64,000 bases of DNA, from the NCBI RefSeq assembly GCF_032337115.1, contig NZ_JAVXZY010000007.1, forward strand, positions 124,001 through 188,000, read 5' to 3'. The translations under genes were made by a program, and so were the position numbers. Shown one piece after another: positions 45,160 to 54,547 of the stretch. This DNA is from Roseateles_C aquae. Its GTDB lineage: Bacteria; Pseudomonadota; Gammaproteobacteria; Burkholderiales; Burkholderiaceae_C. Within the stretch, counting starts at the first letter, position 1. Each line of letters begins with the position of its first letter. The notes beneath the pieces were generated by a model that saw only the letters and a program-made list of their open reading frames with translations, had not been told where the DNA came from and did no database searches.

Positions 45160-46981
45160 ATAAATAGAATTCCTTTGGCGGCCCACTTGGCCTTTGCCAT
45201 ATCCAACGCATGACAGGCCTGAACGCACTGATCGAGTCGGCAATGATGAAATCAAGATTCCGACCTCTTTCGCAGAAACTAAGCAACTCGGCGTCCGCTA
45301 AGTGGAAACATTGCGCTGCCATTTCCGAGTCTTTGACGAGATCAGCAAGTTCCAGGCACCGATCCGCACTCCGCAAACTTTCGTTAAAGACTTGATGGCG
45401 CTCACCGTAGTCAAGCGCCGTACCTCGGTTGAAAAGCAGGCCCGCGCCTTGATGGATTGAAAAGTAGCTCGCTCGGTGCAACAGTGCCCATGCCCCAGCG
45501 GCCTGCCCGTGCCAGTAGACCTGAGCTTCCTGGCCAATATGCTGCTCAAACGGATGCTTATCAGTTACACCATGCTCCAGGATTCTTGTCCAGGCCGTCC
45601 GCTGATCCCAGAAATATGCGGCTGGTGTCAGTAAGCTCAATGACAGCGCCCATCCTATCCATCTCTTCGAACCACTCGCCCCTAAATTTAAGTAATAGAC
45701 CGCGAACATGACTGCAGTGCCAACCAATGGCTGAGCGACTACCGCCCTAGCTTCAAGCCATAGTCGCTCCCCCCCAACCGTTTCTGGAGCAATCTGTAGC
45801 AATTCTCGAAACGCACTGTCTGCAGTAACCAGCAGCAGCAACCCTCCCGAAAAAAGCCATGCAAACGCCCAGACGGGAGTACTGAGAGGCCGTCTCGTAC
45901 GCGCTAGGGCCAGGCAAAGGGCAGCCCAAAGCACAGGCGCCCAAGCTGCTTGCCAACTGGCCCCGGTCGCCAACATTGCCGCCAACCAAGCGATTGCAAA
46001 CAGCTTGTTATGCGGTCCACCGCTCCGCCAAAAATGCCAGATCGCGCCTGGCGCCAAAATCATGGCAACAAGGCGCAGCAACCAGAGCACTCGCCACAGC
46101 TGTAGCTGTGTCAAAAGTACGTTGTGGAACAGCCCCACTGCAATTGTGCTGATGAGCAGCAATAGAAGGGCGCTTGCGAATACCCCACGACAGAGCTCTG
46201 CCATGGGCTTGGGAAGGCGTTTGGCCATAGCGCCAACAAGCCAAAGATCGAGCGCCACCTGGCACCATTCAACCGGATTCCACAGATGCGGAAGGACAAG
46301 GCCGTTGCGTTCATATACAAGGCCCCACCACAGTTCGTCGTAGCTGTCAAACAGGCGAGAGAACGGCTTCAGCCCAGACCAGGCCAAGGCAAGCGGGACA
46401 AGTGCCAACAATGGCAACCAGCGCAGGCGCCGATGCTGCTGCATCACGCATCCGCCCACAACGACGGTGGCCGGAAGCGCCTGCAGAGGATGCAGGAGCA
46501 GGGCACCGGCCAGCATCAGCCCTGCCAGCAGGTAGCGACGCTCCAACACAAAAACCAGCGACCACAACGCAAGTGGCTCGGCGACGCTGCGTGCTGTGAC
46601 GAAATCCTCGCCAAAGGACAGAACCCAATGTCCTCCGTAGAAGCGAGAGCCGAGCGCCAGCGCACTGAGCGGTAGCCAAAGTGGCAGCACGCTCAGGTAT
46701 CGCGTGATGAGACGCCCGGCCCCCAGCAGCAGCGCAACCTGCGAAAACAGAGAGATCGAAAAACCTAGAGCAGGCAGCCCGAAGGTGTTGACCGCCCGAA
46801 CCAATAGTGCTGAAAACAGCGAGTATTGATCCTGTGATCCGTGGGCAAAGAAAAAGTCGGTGCCCAACGCCATGGGATGCACATGCGACAGCAATTGCCC
46901 AAGGTAGAGGACTCCGTCGTGCCGCAGCCCCAGATGCGGATGGGCGGCCAGGCAAAGGGCAATTGCAAAACAAAGCAGCAT
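45107..46981 (-). CDS. Large membrane protein, probable GT-C-fold glycosyltransferase
   Basis: About 624 residues from ATG 46981. The frame is open to 47119 and an earlier start is possible. A dozen or so hydrophobic helices precede a soluble C-terminus. The first helix (MLLCFAIALCLAAHPHLG) is followed by LRHDGVLYLGQLLSHVHP, where an acidic residue in the first outer loop matches the GT-C enzyme plan. Later come WVLSFGEDFVTARSVAEPLA and GLMLAGALLLHPLQALPA. No named family recognised. As a GT-C enzyme it would take sugar from a polyprenyl-phosphate donor, the product that the downstream GtrA-like protein would flip. Confidence 0.55.
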   Translation of the reverse strand: MLLCFAIALCLAAHPHLGLRHDGVLYLGQLLSHVHPMALGTDFFFAHGSQDQYSLFSALLVRAVNTFGLPALGFSISLFSQVALLLGAGRLITRYLSVLPLWLPLSALALGSRFYGGHWVLSFGEDFVTARSVAEPLALWSLVFVLERRYLLAGLMLAGALLLHPLQALPATVVVGGCVMQQHRRLRWLPLLALVPLALAWSGLKPFSRLFDSYDELWWGLVYERNGLVLPHLWNPVEWCQVALDLWLVGAMAKRLPKPMAELCRGVFASALLLLLISTIAVGLFHNVLLTQLQLWRVLWLLRLVAMILAPGAIWHFWRSGGPHNKLFAIAWLAAMLATGASWQAAWAPVLWAALCLALARTRRPLSTPVWAFAWLFSGGLLLLVTADSAFRELLQIAPETVGGERLWLEARAVVAQPLVGTAVMFAVYYLNLGASGSKRWIGWALSLSLLTPAAYFWDQRTAWTRILEHGVTDKHPFEQHIGQEAQVYWHGQAAGAWALLHRASYFSIHQGAGLLFNRGTALDYGERHQVFNESLRSADRCLELADLVKDSEMAAQCFHLADAELLSFCERGRNLDFIIADSISAFRPVMRWIWQRPSGPPKEFYLYDCKSLDKISGTIGESR

Positions 46982-47267
46982 GCCCTGTCCGCGAATTTCA
47001 CCCACATTCACATCCTGGCGGGACGCTGAATGGCGCTGAAAAGAAACAAGGTTCAGCAAGATCAAGACTGCTTCAAAACGAACTACGGAGACGCTGCAGG
47101 GCCATCGAGCGCCAGTCATTTCATCCGCGATCAGAAATGGCGAAATGACCCCAGATGCGTGAAGCTCATCTTTAGCTTCCGCAGAGCTTCCCTAGCGCAT
47201 CAACGAGATCCCAAACCTGTGCTATCGCGCCTGATCCGCGCCAGCAAAACTGTTGGGACTGGCAATA

Positions 47268-47293
47268 AAAAGGGGCCATCAAAGGCCCCTTTT
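47268..47293. terminator. Strong terminator after pilA
   Basis: A perfect 10-bp stem (47268-47277 with 47284-47293) has a 6-base loop and A-run/T-run on both sides, 18 bases past the pilA stop. It should end most pilA transcripts before the glycosylation genes. The rest of the 330-bp gap (46982-47311) shows no other feature. Confidence 0.9.
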
Positions 47294-47311
47294 CAATCAA
47301 CTCTTGACTGC

Positions 47312-47755
47312 TTAGGTCACGCTCTGCTTGGTAATGGCAGCTGCCGCAGCGCCAGTAACTGTTGTCGTAATCTTCCAAGTGATGGCTGTACCGCCAACAT
47401 TGGCTTCCCACTTGATCTTCTTTCCATCCATGTCGCTTCCCAAGCCGCTAGATTGCAAAGTCACTTCGATATCACCATTCGAAACGGTGACAGATGCCGC
47501 CTCCTTCGTTGCAGCAAAGTCTGTATTTGCAGGAATGCCATTCGTACCAGCACTGCAGCCTGTCTTCGTGCCGGTTTCCTGCACGCAAAGCGCCACGGCC
47601 GTCTTGAGCGAGTCCACGGCTGTCAACGCATTGCCTGCTTTAGCCTTGGAGATGTAGTCGCGATATTGCGGAATTGCCACCGCCGCCAAGATGCCAATGA
47701 TCGCCACGACGATCATCAGTTCGATGAGAGTAAAACCTTGTTGAACGCGCTTCAT
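47312..47755 (-). CDS. pilA: Type IV pilin
   Basis: The major subunit type of type IV pili, used for twitching, adhesion and DNA uptake. The 147-residue prepilin has a short leader MKRVQQG, cut before Phe8 by prepilin peptidase PilD. The N-terminal methylated helix reads FTLIELMIVVAIIGILAAVA with Glu5 present. Two cysteines (LCVQETGTKTGCSAG) could form a short disulfide loop. The C-terminus ends AAITKQSVT, with Ser and Thr that could take O-glycan from a PglL-type enzyme. GGAGAT lies eight bases upstream. A sigma-54 promoter precedes it and a strong hairpin follows. Confidence 0.95.
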   Translation of the reverse strand: MKRVQQGFTLIELMIVVAIIGILAAVAIPQYRDYISKAKAGNALTAVDSLKTAVALCVQETGTKTGCSAGTNGIPANTDFAATKEAASVTVSNGDIEVTLQSSGLGSDMDGKKIKWEANVGGTAITWKITTTVTGAAAAAITKQSVT

Positions 47756-47802
47756 GAGTACATCTCCGTAAGCAGTTGAAGGGTAGAGGTCACCCCCTTG
47801 AA

Positions 47803-47818
47803 TGCAGGGGTCGTGCCA
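47803..47818 (-). promoter_or_regulatory. Sigma-54 promoter of pilA
   Basis: On the minus strand it reads TGGCACGACCCCTGCA, matching TGGCACG-N4-TTGCA at all fixed positions but one. The distance to the start codon (47 bases from the -12 end) is normal. Type IV pilin genes are classically driven by sigma-54 with the PilS/PilR two-component system. pilSR is not in the window. Confidence 0.85.
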
Positions 47819-47976
47819 ACTGAAAATCGCGATGATCTGTGACTTTTGGCGCGCTTGAACGGTCGAATTGGCCGCGAGAGTGACGTTTTTTGTCAGATGC
47901 TTGGTCAGGCTTGGTCGGCGCATGCCTCAACTGACAATTTGCGGCAAGCCGCAGGCATCGCTGTTGCACATGCGAA

Positions 47977-48753
47977 TCAAAGTCGCATCTGCTGCCCGAC
48001 GCTCAGCGCCTGAATGCGATGCGGCGTATCGATGGCGCTGACCGCCGCCATCACGGCGGCCACCTCACCCGGCTTGATGTGGGTGATGAAGACCTCCGCA
48101 GGCTCACGCAGATGCGCAAGCTCTTCGCCCAGCGATTTGGGGCAAAGGTGTTGGGACAAGGCCGCCAGCGCGCATTCATCGTTGCCAAAGGCGGTTTCGA
48201 TGACCAGCTGTGCGACCTTGATTTCGGCCAGGCGCTGCCATAGCGCCGGGTTAGGGCCGGTGTCGCCGGTGAAGACCCAATGGCCCGCCTCGCCGCCATC
48301 GACGGCAAAGCCGACCGCCGGCACGGTATGGGCGGCGCTCAGGACCTCGATCTGCCGGCCGCCGAGATCCAGTCGCTCGCCGACGGCGAACGGGCGCAGC
48401 ACCAGGGCAGGCTGCTCGGGCGTGGGCAGGCGCGTGAAATCGGGCCAGATCACACCGTTGAAGATATGGCGCTGCAGCGCTTCAATGGTCTGCGGCAACG
48501 CATGAACCTGGATCGCCGGGCGGCCTTGCTGGGCGCGCTGGCGCATCACGGCGTCGGCCAGCAGCGCGATGGACAGCACATGGTCCAGATGCGAGTGGCT
48601 GATCAGGATGTGATCGATGCGCGCCAGCTCACCCAGACTCAGGTCGCCCACGCCGGTGCCTGCGTCAATCAGCACATCGTCGTCGAGCAGGAAGGCGGTG
48701 GTCTTGTAGCCGGCCGCGATGGCGCCGGAACAACCCAGGACGCGAATAATCAT
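47977..48753 (-). CDS. Metallo-beta-lactamase-fold hydrolase (cyclic-nucleotide phosphodiesterase-like)
   Basis: A 258-residue protein. The metal-binding motif is LISHSHLDHVLS, with further ligands AAHTVPAVGF, VFTGDTG and ITHIKPG. The opening MIIRVLGCSGAIAAGYKTTA is typical of the ElaC/class II phosphodiesterase group. A 3',5'-cyclic nucleotide phosphodiesterase role is likely but unproven. The window also contains a cyclase-like protein (26994-28292). No strong ribosome-binding site is seen at ATG 48753. Confidence 0.82.
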   Translation of the reverse strand: MIIRVLGCSGAIAAGYKTTAFLLDDDVLIDAGTGVGDLSLGELARIDHILISHSHLDHVLSIALLADAVMRQRAQQGRPAIQVHALPQTIEALQRHIFNGVIWPDFTRLPTPEQPALVLRPFAVGERLDLGGRQIEVLSAAHTVPAVGFAVDGGEAGHWVFTGDTGPNPALWQRLAEIKVAQLVIETAFGNDECALAALSQHLCPKSLGEELAHLREPAEVFITHIKPGEVAAVMAAVSAIDTPHRIQALSVGQQMRL

Positions 48754-48940
48754 TGGTGAATCGGGGATCAGCCCGCAAAGCCTCGGAGCGCACTGCCCGC
48801 AAGGCAGTCAACGGACCGGAATTTACGCGCCCACCTGCCCGCCGGGAAGCGCCGAAGTCGCGTTTATCCATCGAATGACGGAGCGCTGGCGCGTCAAACC
48901 CCGGCGACGTGATTTGCGTCACGCCCCCCACGGGCGCGTC

Positions 48941-49597
48941 TCAGCTTTGCTGGAACTGCATCTGCGTGCCGGCCAATTCGATGACATCGCCGTTCTTCAG
49001 CGCAATCGACTCGCCGGTCAGCGGCACGCCGTTGACGGTCGGGCGCGCAAGGCCTTCCACATGCGCAAACACATAGCCGCTGGGGCGCTTGGTGATCGAC
49101 GCCACCTGTACGCCGGGCTTGCCCACCGTGGTGACGACCTTGGTCAGGCTGACCTCGCGGCCGGCCGCGGCGCCGTTGAGCACCTTGATCGAGGCCGGCG
49201 CGCCAGCGCTGGCCGCCGGCGGCAGCGTGCCAAAGGAAGACGGCAGGCCGAAACCGGTGGGCGCCGTGGCACCGGGCTTCAGGATCATCGTCTTTTCGTA
49301 ATCGACGTTGTCTTCAAGCAGGAACTTGATCTTGTACTTGCCGATTTCGATGATGTCGTTGTTCGTCAGCAGCTGCTTCTTGATGGCCTTGCCGTTGATA
49401 TAGGTGCCGTTGGTCGAGTTCAGATCCTCGATGAAGACATCGGAGCCCACCATCTGCAGCACGGCGTGTTCGCCGCTGACCGCCAGGTTGTCGATCACGA
49501 TGTCGTTGTAAGGCCGGCGCCCGAGCGTGGTCTTGTCCTTGGTGATCTGGACCTCCTTGATCACCACACCGTCGAGCGAAACCACCAGCTTGCCCAT
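48941..49597 (-). CDS. FHA-domain protein
   Basis: A 218-residue protein built around a phosphothreonine-binding FHA domain at residues 1-95. Its core is TTLGRRPYNDIVIDNLAVSG (Arg and Ser of the binding loop), then HAVLQM and DLNSTNGTYING. A Pro/Ala/Gly-rich linker follows (about 105-135). The second half (ITKRPSGYVFAHVEGLARPT, VNGVPLTGESIALKNGDVIEL) looks like a degenerate second FHA fold. GAGG precedes ATG 49597. It stands immediately downstream of a PP2C phosphatase and a Ser/Thr kinase gene and is probably their adaptor or substrate. Confidence 0.9.
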   Translation of the reverse strand: MGKLVVSLDGVVIKEVQITKDKTTLGRRPYNDIVIDNLAVSGEHAVLQMVGSDVFIEDLNSTNGTYINGKAIKKQLLTNNDIIEIGKYKIKFLLEDNVDYEKTMILKPGATAPTGFGLPSSFGTLPPAASAGAPASIKVLNGAAAGREVSLTKVVTTVGKPGVQVASITKRPSGYVFAHVEGLARPTVNGVPLTGESIALKNGDVIELAGTQMQFQQS

Positions 49598-49680
49598 GCT
49601 CTTGACCTCAGTCTGTTGTCTGTTCTATGCGTTGAAGAGCCGGGCCCCCGATGCTGCGGGGACGGCGTCGATCTCGCCGT

Positions 49681-50475
49681 TCACTTGCGCCCAAAAGGCC
49701 ACCACGCCCGACCGGCCGATTTTGTGCGGTTTTCCACACGAATCAGCACGACCGCAATATTATCCTTGCCGCCCATGTCATTTGCCGCATCTATCAGCGA
49801 CAGCGCCGCCTCGGACAGCGAAGGGTGGCGTATCAACAACTGCGCCAGCTCTTCGTCGTTGAGCATGTCGGACAGGCCGTCCGAGCAGAGCAGATAGGTA
49901 TCACCCTGCTGAACCTCGTGCTGGTTGAGCTCCAGCATCACCGTGTCTTCCACCCCCACTGCGCGGGTGACCAGGTTCTTGTTGTTCGAGAACACCGCCT
50001 CTTCAGGCGTCAGCAGGCCGGCATCGAGCTGCTCCTGCAGCAAGGAATGGTCACGGGTGATTTGCGTCAGCTGCCCGTTGCGCAAGCGATAGGCGCGTGA
50101 ATCGCCCACGTGGCCCAGCAGCAGACCTTCTTCGCGCATCACCGCCAGCACCAGTGTTGTGCCCATGCCGGCGTAGCGTGGATTGGTGTTCGCGGCGTTG
50201 AAAATCGCGCGATTCGCGTTATCGACGCAGATATCCATCGCTCGGCGCACATCTTGCGCCGTGGCCTGCCCGCCAGATTCCTTCAGCCAACGGCCCAGTT
50301 CGGCCTTGATGAAGGAGGTCAGCATCTGGCTGGCGACCTCACCGGCGTTGTAGCCGCCCATGCCGTCGGCCAGCACCGCCAGCCCTGCCGATTCATCGAC
50401 CGCCACCGAATCTTCGTTGTTGTCGCGTGACCGACCCACGTCGGTCACGCTGTAGAACTCAATCTCCAGACTCAT
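49681..50475 (-). CDS. PP2C-family Ser/Thr phosphatase
   Basis: A 264-residue metal-dependent protein phosphatase (PppA/Stp type). The conserved residues are all visible: RSRDNNEDSVAVD, ADGMGGYNAGE, GMGTTLVLAV, GHVGDSRAYRLR, ITRDHSLLQ, LLCSDGLSD and GGKDNIAVVLIRV, supplying the metal-binding Asp residues. It should remove phosphate from Ser/Thr of proteins acted on by the kinase gene that stands 23 bases upstream in the same direction. It forms the kinase/phosphatase/FHA triad seen in many bacteria and in some type VI secretion loci, although no secretion genes lie here. Confidence 0.95.
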   Translation of the reverse strand: MSLEIEFYSVTDVGRSRDNNEDSVAVDESAGLAVLADGMGGYNAGEVASQMLTSFIKAELGRWLKESGGQATAQDVRRAMDICVDNANRAIFNAANTNPRYAGMGTTLVLAVMREEGLLLGHVGDSRAYRLRNGQLTQITRDHSLLQEQLDAGLLTPEEAVFSNNKNLVTRAVGVEDTVMLELNQHEVQQGDTYLLCSDGLSDMLNDEELAQLLIRHPSLSEAALSLIDAANDMGGKDNIAVVLIRVENRTKSAGRAWWPFGRK

Positions 50476-50498
50476 GGTGGGCAGGTCGCTTTCGGCAT

Positions 50499-51506
50499 TC
50501 AGGAATTCTCGCCCGGATCGTGCGGCTTCAGACGCAGTGTTTGTGCGAACGCGGGATCGGTTTTTTCTTCGCCAGGCAGGGCTTGCGCCGGCGCCACGTC
50601 GGCCGGCAGTTGCGGAAGGATCAGTTCTAGGTCTTGTGCGAACTGCTCGCCGTTGGCATAGCGCAGCTCGGGGCGTTTCTCGAGCGCCAGGGCCAGCACC
50701 AGCGCCAGCGACTCGGGCAGCTCGGGCCGGAAATGGCGCACATCGGGCGGCGCCTGGTTGGCGATTTGGTTCATCAGCGCCGCCATGGAGTCCGACTGAT
50801 GGGGCAGACGGCCGGTCAGCAGCTGGTAGAGCAGCACGCCCAGCGAATACAGATCGCTACGACCATCCACCTTCAAGCCGGCAAGCTGTTCGGGCGACAT
50901 GAATGAGGGCGTACCGAGCACCAGGCCGGTACGCGTCCGCGTGCCATCGGCAATGCGGGCAATGCCAAAGTCCATGATCTTCAGCGCCAGGCTGGATCGG
51001 TCCAACATCACATTGGCTGGCTTGATATCACGATGGACGACGCCCTGGCTGTGCGCGTAATGCAGAGCCCTGGCCAGGCGGGCGGCAATCTGCAAGACCT
51101 CGCGTACCGGCAGCAGACGACCCGGCCGGGTGAAATGGCTCAGGTCCTGCCCGCGGGCCAGATCCATGACGATCCACGCTCCCTGAGTTGACTCTCCGGC
51201 ATCGAGCACTTGCAAGATATCGGGATGCTGAAGGTGGCGCACGGCACTGGCTTCTCGCATGAAGCGCGCGCGCACATCGACCAAATCTTCGGCAGCAAAG
51301 TCGCGCTGCAAGTGCAGACGTTTGACCGCCACCTGCTGCTGCGTTTGCGTGTCCAGCGCCTGATGGACGACCGCCATGGCGCCACGCCCCAATTCGACAC
51401 CCAGTTCGTAACGCGCCAGGCCAGCAGACTCAGTGGACGCGGCGACCGGCTCTGGGCGCTGGCCCGCAGCGCGGCCCAGCATCTTGTTCCAGAAGCCGCC
51501 GGCCAT
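50499..51506 (-). CDS. Hanks-type Ser/Thr protein kinase
   Basis: A 335-residue cytoplasmic kinase with the full catalytic set: Gly loop LGRGAMAVVHQA, VAVKRL (Lys62), HRDIKPANVM (Asp160), DFG (179-181) and the activation-segment end GTPSFMSPEQLAG. No transmembrane segment or PASTA repeats are present. The C-terminus is a short Pro/Glu-rich tail. ATG 51506 gives MAGGFWNKMLGRAAGQ. The gene is followed by the PP2C phosphatase and FHA genes and is itself ten bases downstream of a TerC gene. Activation-segment and tail threonines are plausible autophosphorylation sites read by the FHA protein. Confidence 0.95.
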   Translation of the reverse strand: MAGGFWNKMLGRAAGQRPEPVAASTESAGLARYELGVELGRGAMAVVHQALDTQTQQQVAVKRLHLQRDFAAEDLVDVRARFMREASAVRHLQHPDILQVLDAGESTQGAWIVMDLARGQDLSHFTRPGRLLPVREVLQIAARLARALHYAHSQGVVHRDIKPANVMLDRSSLALKIMDFGIARIADGTRTRTGLVLGTPSFMSPEQLAGLKVDGRSDLYSLGVLLYQLLTGRLPHQSDSMAALMNQIANQAPPDVRHFRPELPESLALVLALALEKRPELRYANGEQFAQDLELILPQLPADVAPAQALPGEEKTDPAFAQTLRLKPHDPGENS

Positions 51507-51515
51507 CGTCCCGCC

Positions 51516-52265
51516 TCAGTCGCCGGCTGCCGATGGCGTCGCCTTGGCGGCCCTGGCGGCAAGCAAGCGACCAAGCAGCAATACCAGCAGTGCGCCGACC
51601 GCGCCCGCAACGTAGCTCAACCAAGGCACAACGGCGTGCTCGGCAGGCTTGCTGCCTGCTTGCAGCGGGATCCAAGCGGCCAGCGCTGGGTCGGTCAGCG
51701 CCATGCTTCCCGCGATCCAGCCGAGCAGCATCGCACCGATCGTAATGACCATCGGAAAGCGATCCATCAAATTGATCACCAACTGGCTGCCCCATACGAT
51801 GATCGGGATAGACACCAGCAGTCCGAAAATCACCAGAATCATTTCGTGACCACCACCTGCCGATTCGGCCGCACCTGCAATCGCGATCACATTGTCCAGG
51901 CTCATGACGAAGTCGGCGACGATCACCGTCTTCACGGCCGACCACAGTTGCTCGCTGGCCTGGATTTCGCCGTGCCCCTCGCCTTCTTCGGGCAGCATCA
52001 GCTTGACGCCGATCCAAAGCAGCAAGGCCGCACCGACCAGCTTGAGATAGGGCATCTGAAGCAGCGTCAGCGCAAAAAATATCAGCACCACGCGCAAGAG
52101 AATCGCGCCGGCCGTGCCCCACAGGATGCCGGCGCGGCGCTGAGCTGGCGGCAGCTTGCGACAGGCCAGTGCAATCACCACCGCGTTATCGCCACCCAAG
52201 AGGATGTCGATCATGATGATTTGGGCCACGGCCAGCCAGAAATCACCGCTCAGAAGGAGTTCCAT
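51516..52265 (-). CDS. TerC-family membrane protein
   Basis: A 249-residue inner-membrane protein with about seven helices. The signature LLGGDNAVVIALACRKLPPA near residue 25 and VMSLDNVIAIAGAA near residue 130 place it in the TerC/YjbE family, linked to metal (manganese) export and tellurite resistance. The start at ATG 52265 (MELLLSGDFW) has only a weak ribosome-binding site. In related genomes terC follows sucD, as here. The insertion of the kinase module next to it is unusual. Confidence 0.9.
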   Translation of the reverse strand: MELLLSGDFWLAVAQIIMIDILLGGDNAVVIALACRKLPPAQRRAGILWGTAGAILLRVVLIFFALTLLQMPYLKLVGAALLLWIGVKLMLPEEGEGHGEIQASEQLWSAVKTVIVADFVMSLDNVIAIAGAAESAGGGHEMILVIFGLLVSIPIIVWGSQLVINLMDRFPMVITIGAMLLGWIAGSMALTDPALAAWIPLQAGSKPAEHAVVPWLSYVAGAVGALLVLLLGRLLAARAAKATPSAAGD

Positions 52266-52391
52266 ATCCGCGTATCTTATTAGCTCGGCCCGTCCGGCCT
52301 GCAGTGTGCGCAGATTCAGCGCCAAGCTTGCTCAGCGAGCGAGCCAACTGCGTGGTACCGAGCGCTACAAATTGATGGTTGGCACAAGTAA

Positions 52392-52415
52392 ACAAGCCGC
52401 CCGAAGGCGGCTTGT
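52392..52415. terminator. Terminator after sucD
   Basis: A perfect 10-bp stem (52392-52401 with 52406-52415) has tetraloop CGAA (TTCG on the transcribed minus strand) and a T-rich tail. It ends the sucC-sucD transcript. Confidence 0.9.
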
Positions 52416-52439
52416 GTTCAAAGGCTCAACGGCCAATGA

Positions 52440-53333
52440 TCAAAGCAGACCCTTGAGCAGCTTGCCCATTTCCGACGGGTTGCGCGTCACGGTGAAACCG
52501 CACTCTTCCATGATGGCGAGCTTGGCATCGGCCGTGTCGGCACCACCGGCGATCAGCGCACCAGCGTGGCCCATGCGCTTGCCGGGAGGGGCGGTCACAC
52601 CGGCGATGAAGCCAACCACCGGCTTCTTCATGTTCAGCTTGCACCAGCGTGCGGCTTCGGCTTCGTCCGGGCCGCCGATTTCGCCGATCATGATGACGGC
52701 GTCGGTATCCGGATCGTCGTTGAAGGCCTTCATCACATCGATGTGCTTCAAACCATTGATCGGGTCGCCACCGATGCCGACGGCGCTGGATTGGCCCAGG
52801 CCGATTTCGGTCAGCTGTGCCACAGCTTCATAGGTCAGCGTGCCCGAGCGCGAGACCACGCCGATGCGGCCCTTGCGATGGATGTGGCCGGGCATGATGC
52901 CGATCTTGATTTCGTCTGGCGTGATCAGGCCGGGGCAGTTGGGGCCCAGCAGCAGCGTCTTCTTGCCGCCGGCTGCTTCCTTGGCCTTCATCTTGTTGCG
53001 CACTTCCAGCATGTCACGGACGGGGATGCCTTCGGTGATGCAGATGGCCAGGTCCAGATCGGCCTCGACGGCTTCCCAGATCGCAGCAGCAGCGCCGGCG
53101 GGCGGCACATAGATCACCGAGACGGTGGCGCCCGTCTGCGAGGCCGCTTCCTTGACGGTGGCGTAGATGGGGATTTCAGAGAACTTCTCACCGGCCTTCT
53201 TGGGGTTCACGCCCGCAACGAAAGCGTTCTTGCCGTTGGCATAGGCTTGGCAGCCCAGGGTGTGGAACTGACCGGTCTTGCCGGTAATGCCCTGGGTGAT
53301 GACCTTGGTGTCTTTGTTGATGTAAATCGACAT
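52440..53333 (-). CDS. sucD: Succinate-CoA ligase alpha subunit
   Basis: The alpha subunit of succinyl-CoA synthetase, which makes succinate, CoA and ATP/GTP in the TCA cycle. The 297-residue protein has the CoA-binding Rossmann domain (GITGKTGQFHT; VSRSGTLTYE) and the phospho-histidine loop GKRMGHAGALIAGG. Length is standard. It follows sucC by 31 bases and forms the expected two-gene unit. Confidence 0.97.
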   Translation of the reverse strand: MSIYINKDTKVITQGITGKTGQFHTLGCQAYANGKNAFVAGVNPKKAGEKFSEIPIYATVKEAASQTGATVSVIYVPPAGAAAAIWEAVEADLDLAICITEGIPVRDMLEVRNKMKAKEAAGGKKTLLLGPNCPGLITPDEIKIGIMPGHIHRKGRIGVVSRSGTLTYEAVAQLTEIGLGQSSAVGIGGDPINGLKHIDVMKAFNDDPDTDAVIMIGEIGGPDEAEAARWCKLNMKKPVVGFIAGVTAPPGKRMGHAGALIAGGADTADAKLAIMEECGFTVTRNPSEMGKLLKGLL

Positions 53334-53364
53334 GATTTTTTTCCTTGCGTGGGCTTAGGCAGAC

Positions 53365-54525
<1,161 letters not shown>

Positions 54526-54547
54526 GGGGGTCTCGCTTGATGGATAG

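Noticed and set aside
48792..48808. A 6-bp hairpin between the metallo-hydrolase and FHA genes
   Set aside because: It has no T-run and a short stem, so it is not convincing as a terminator.
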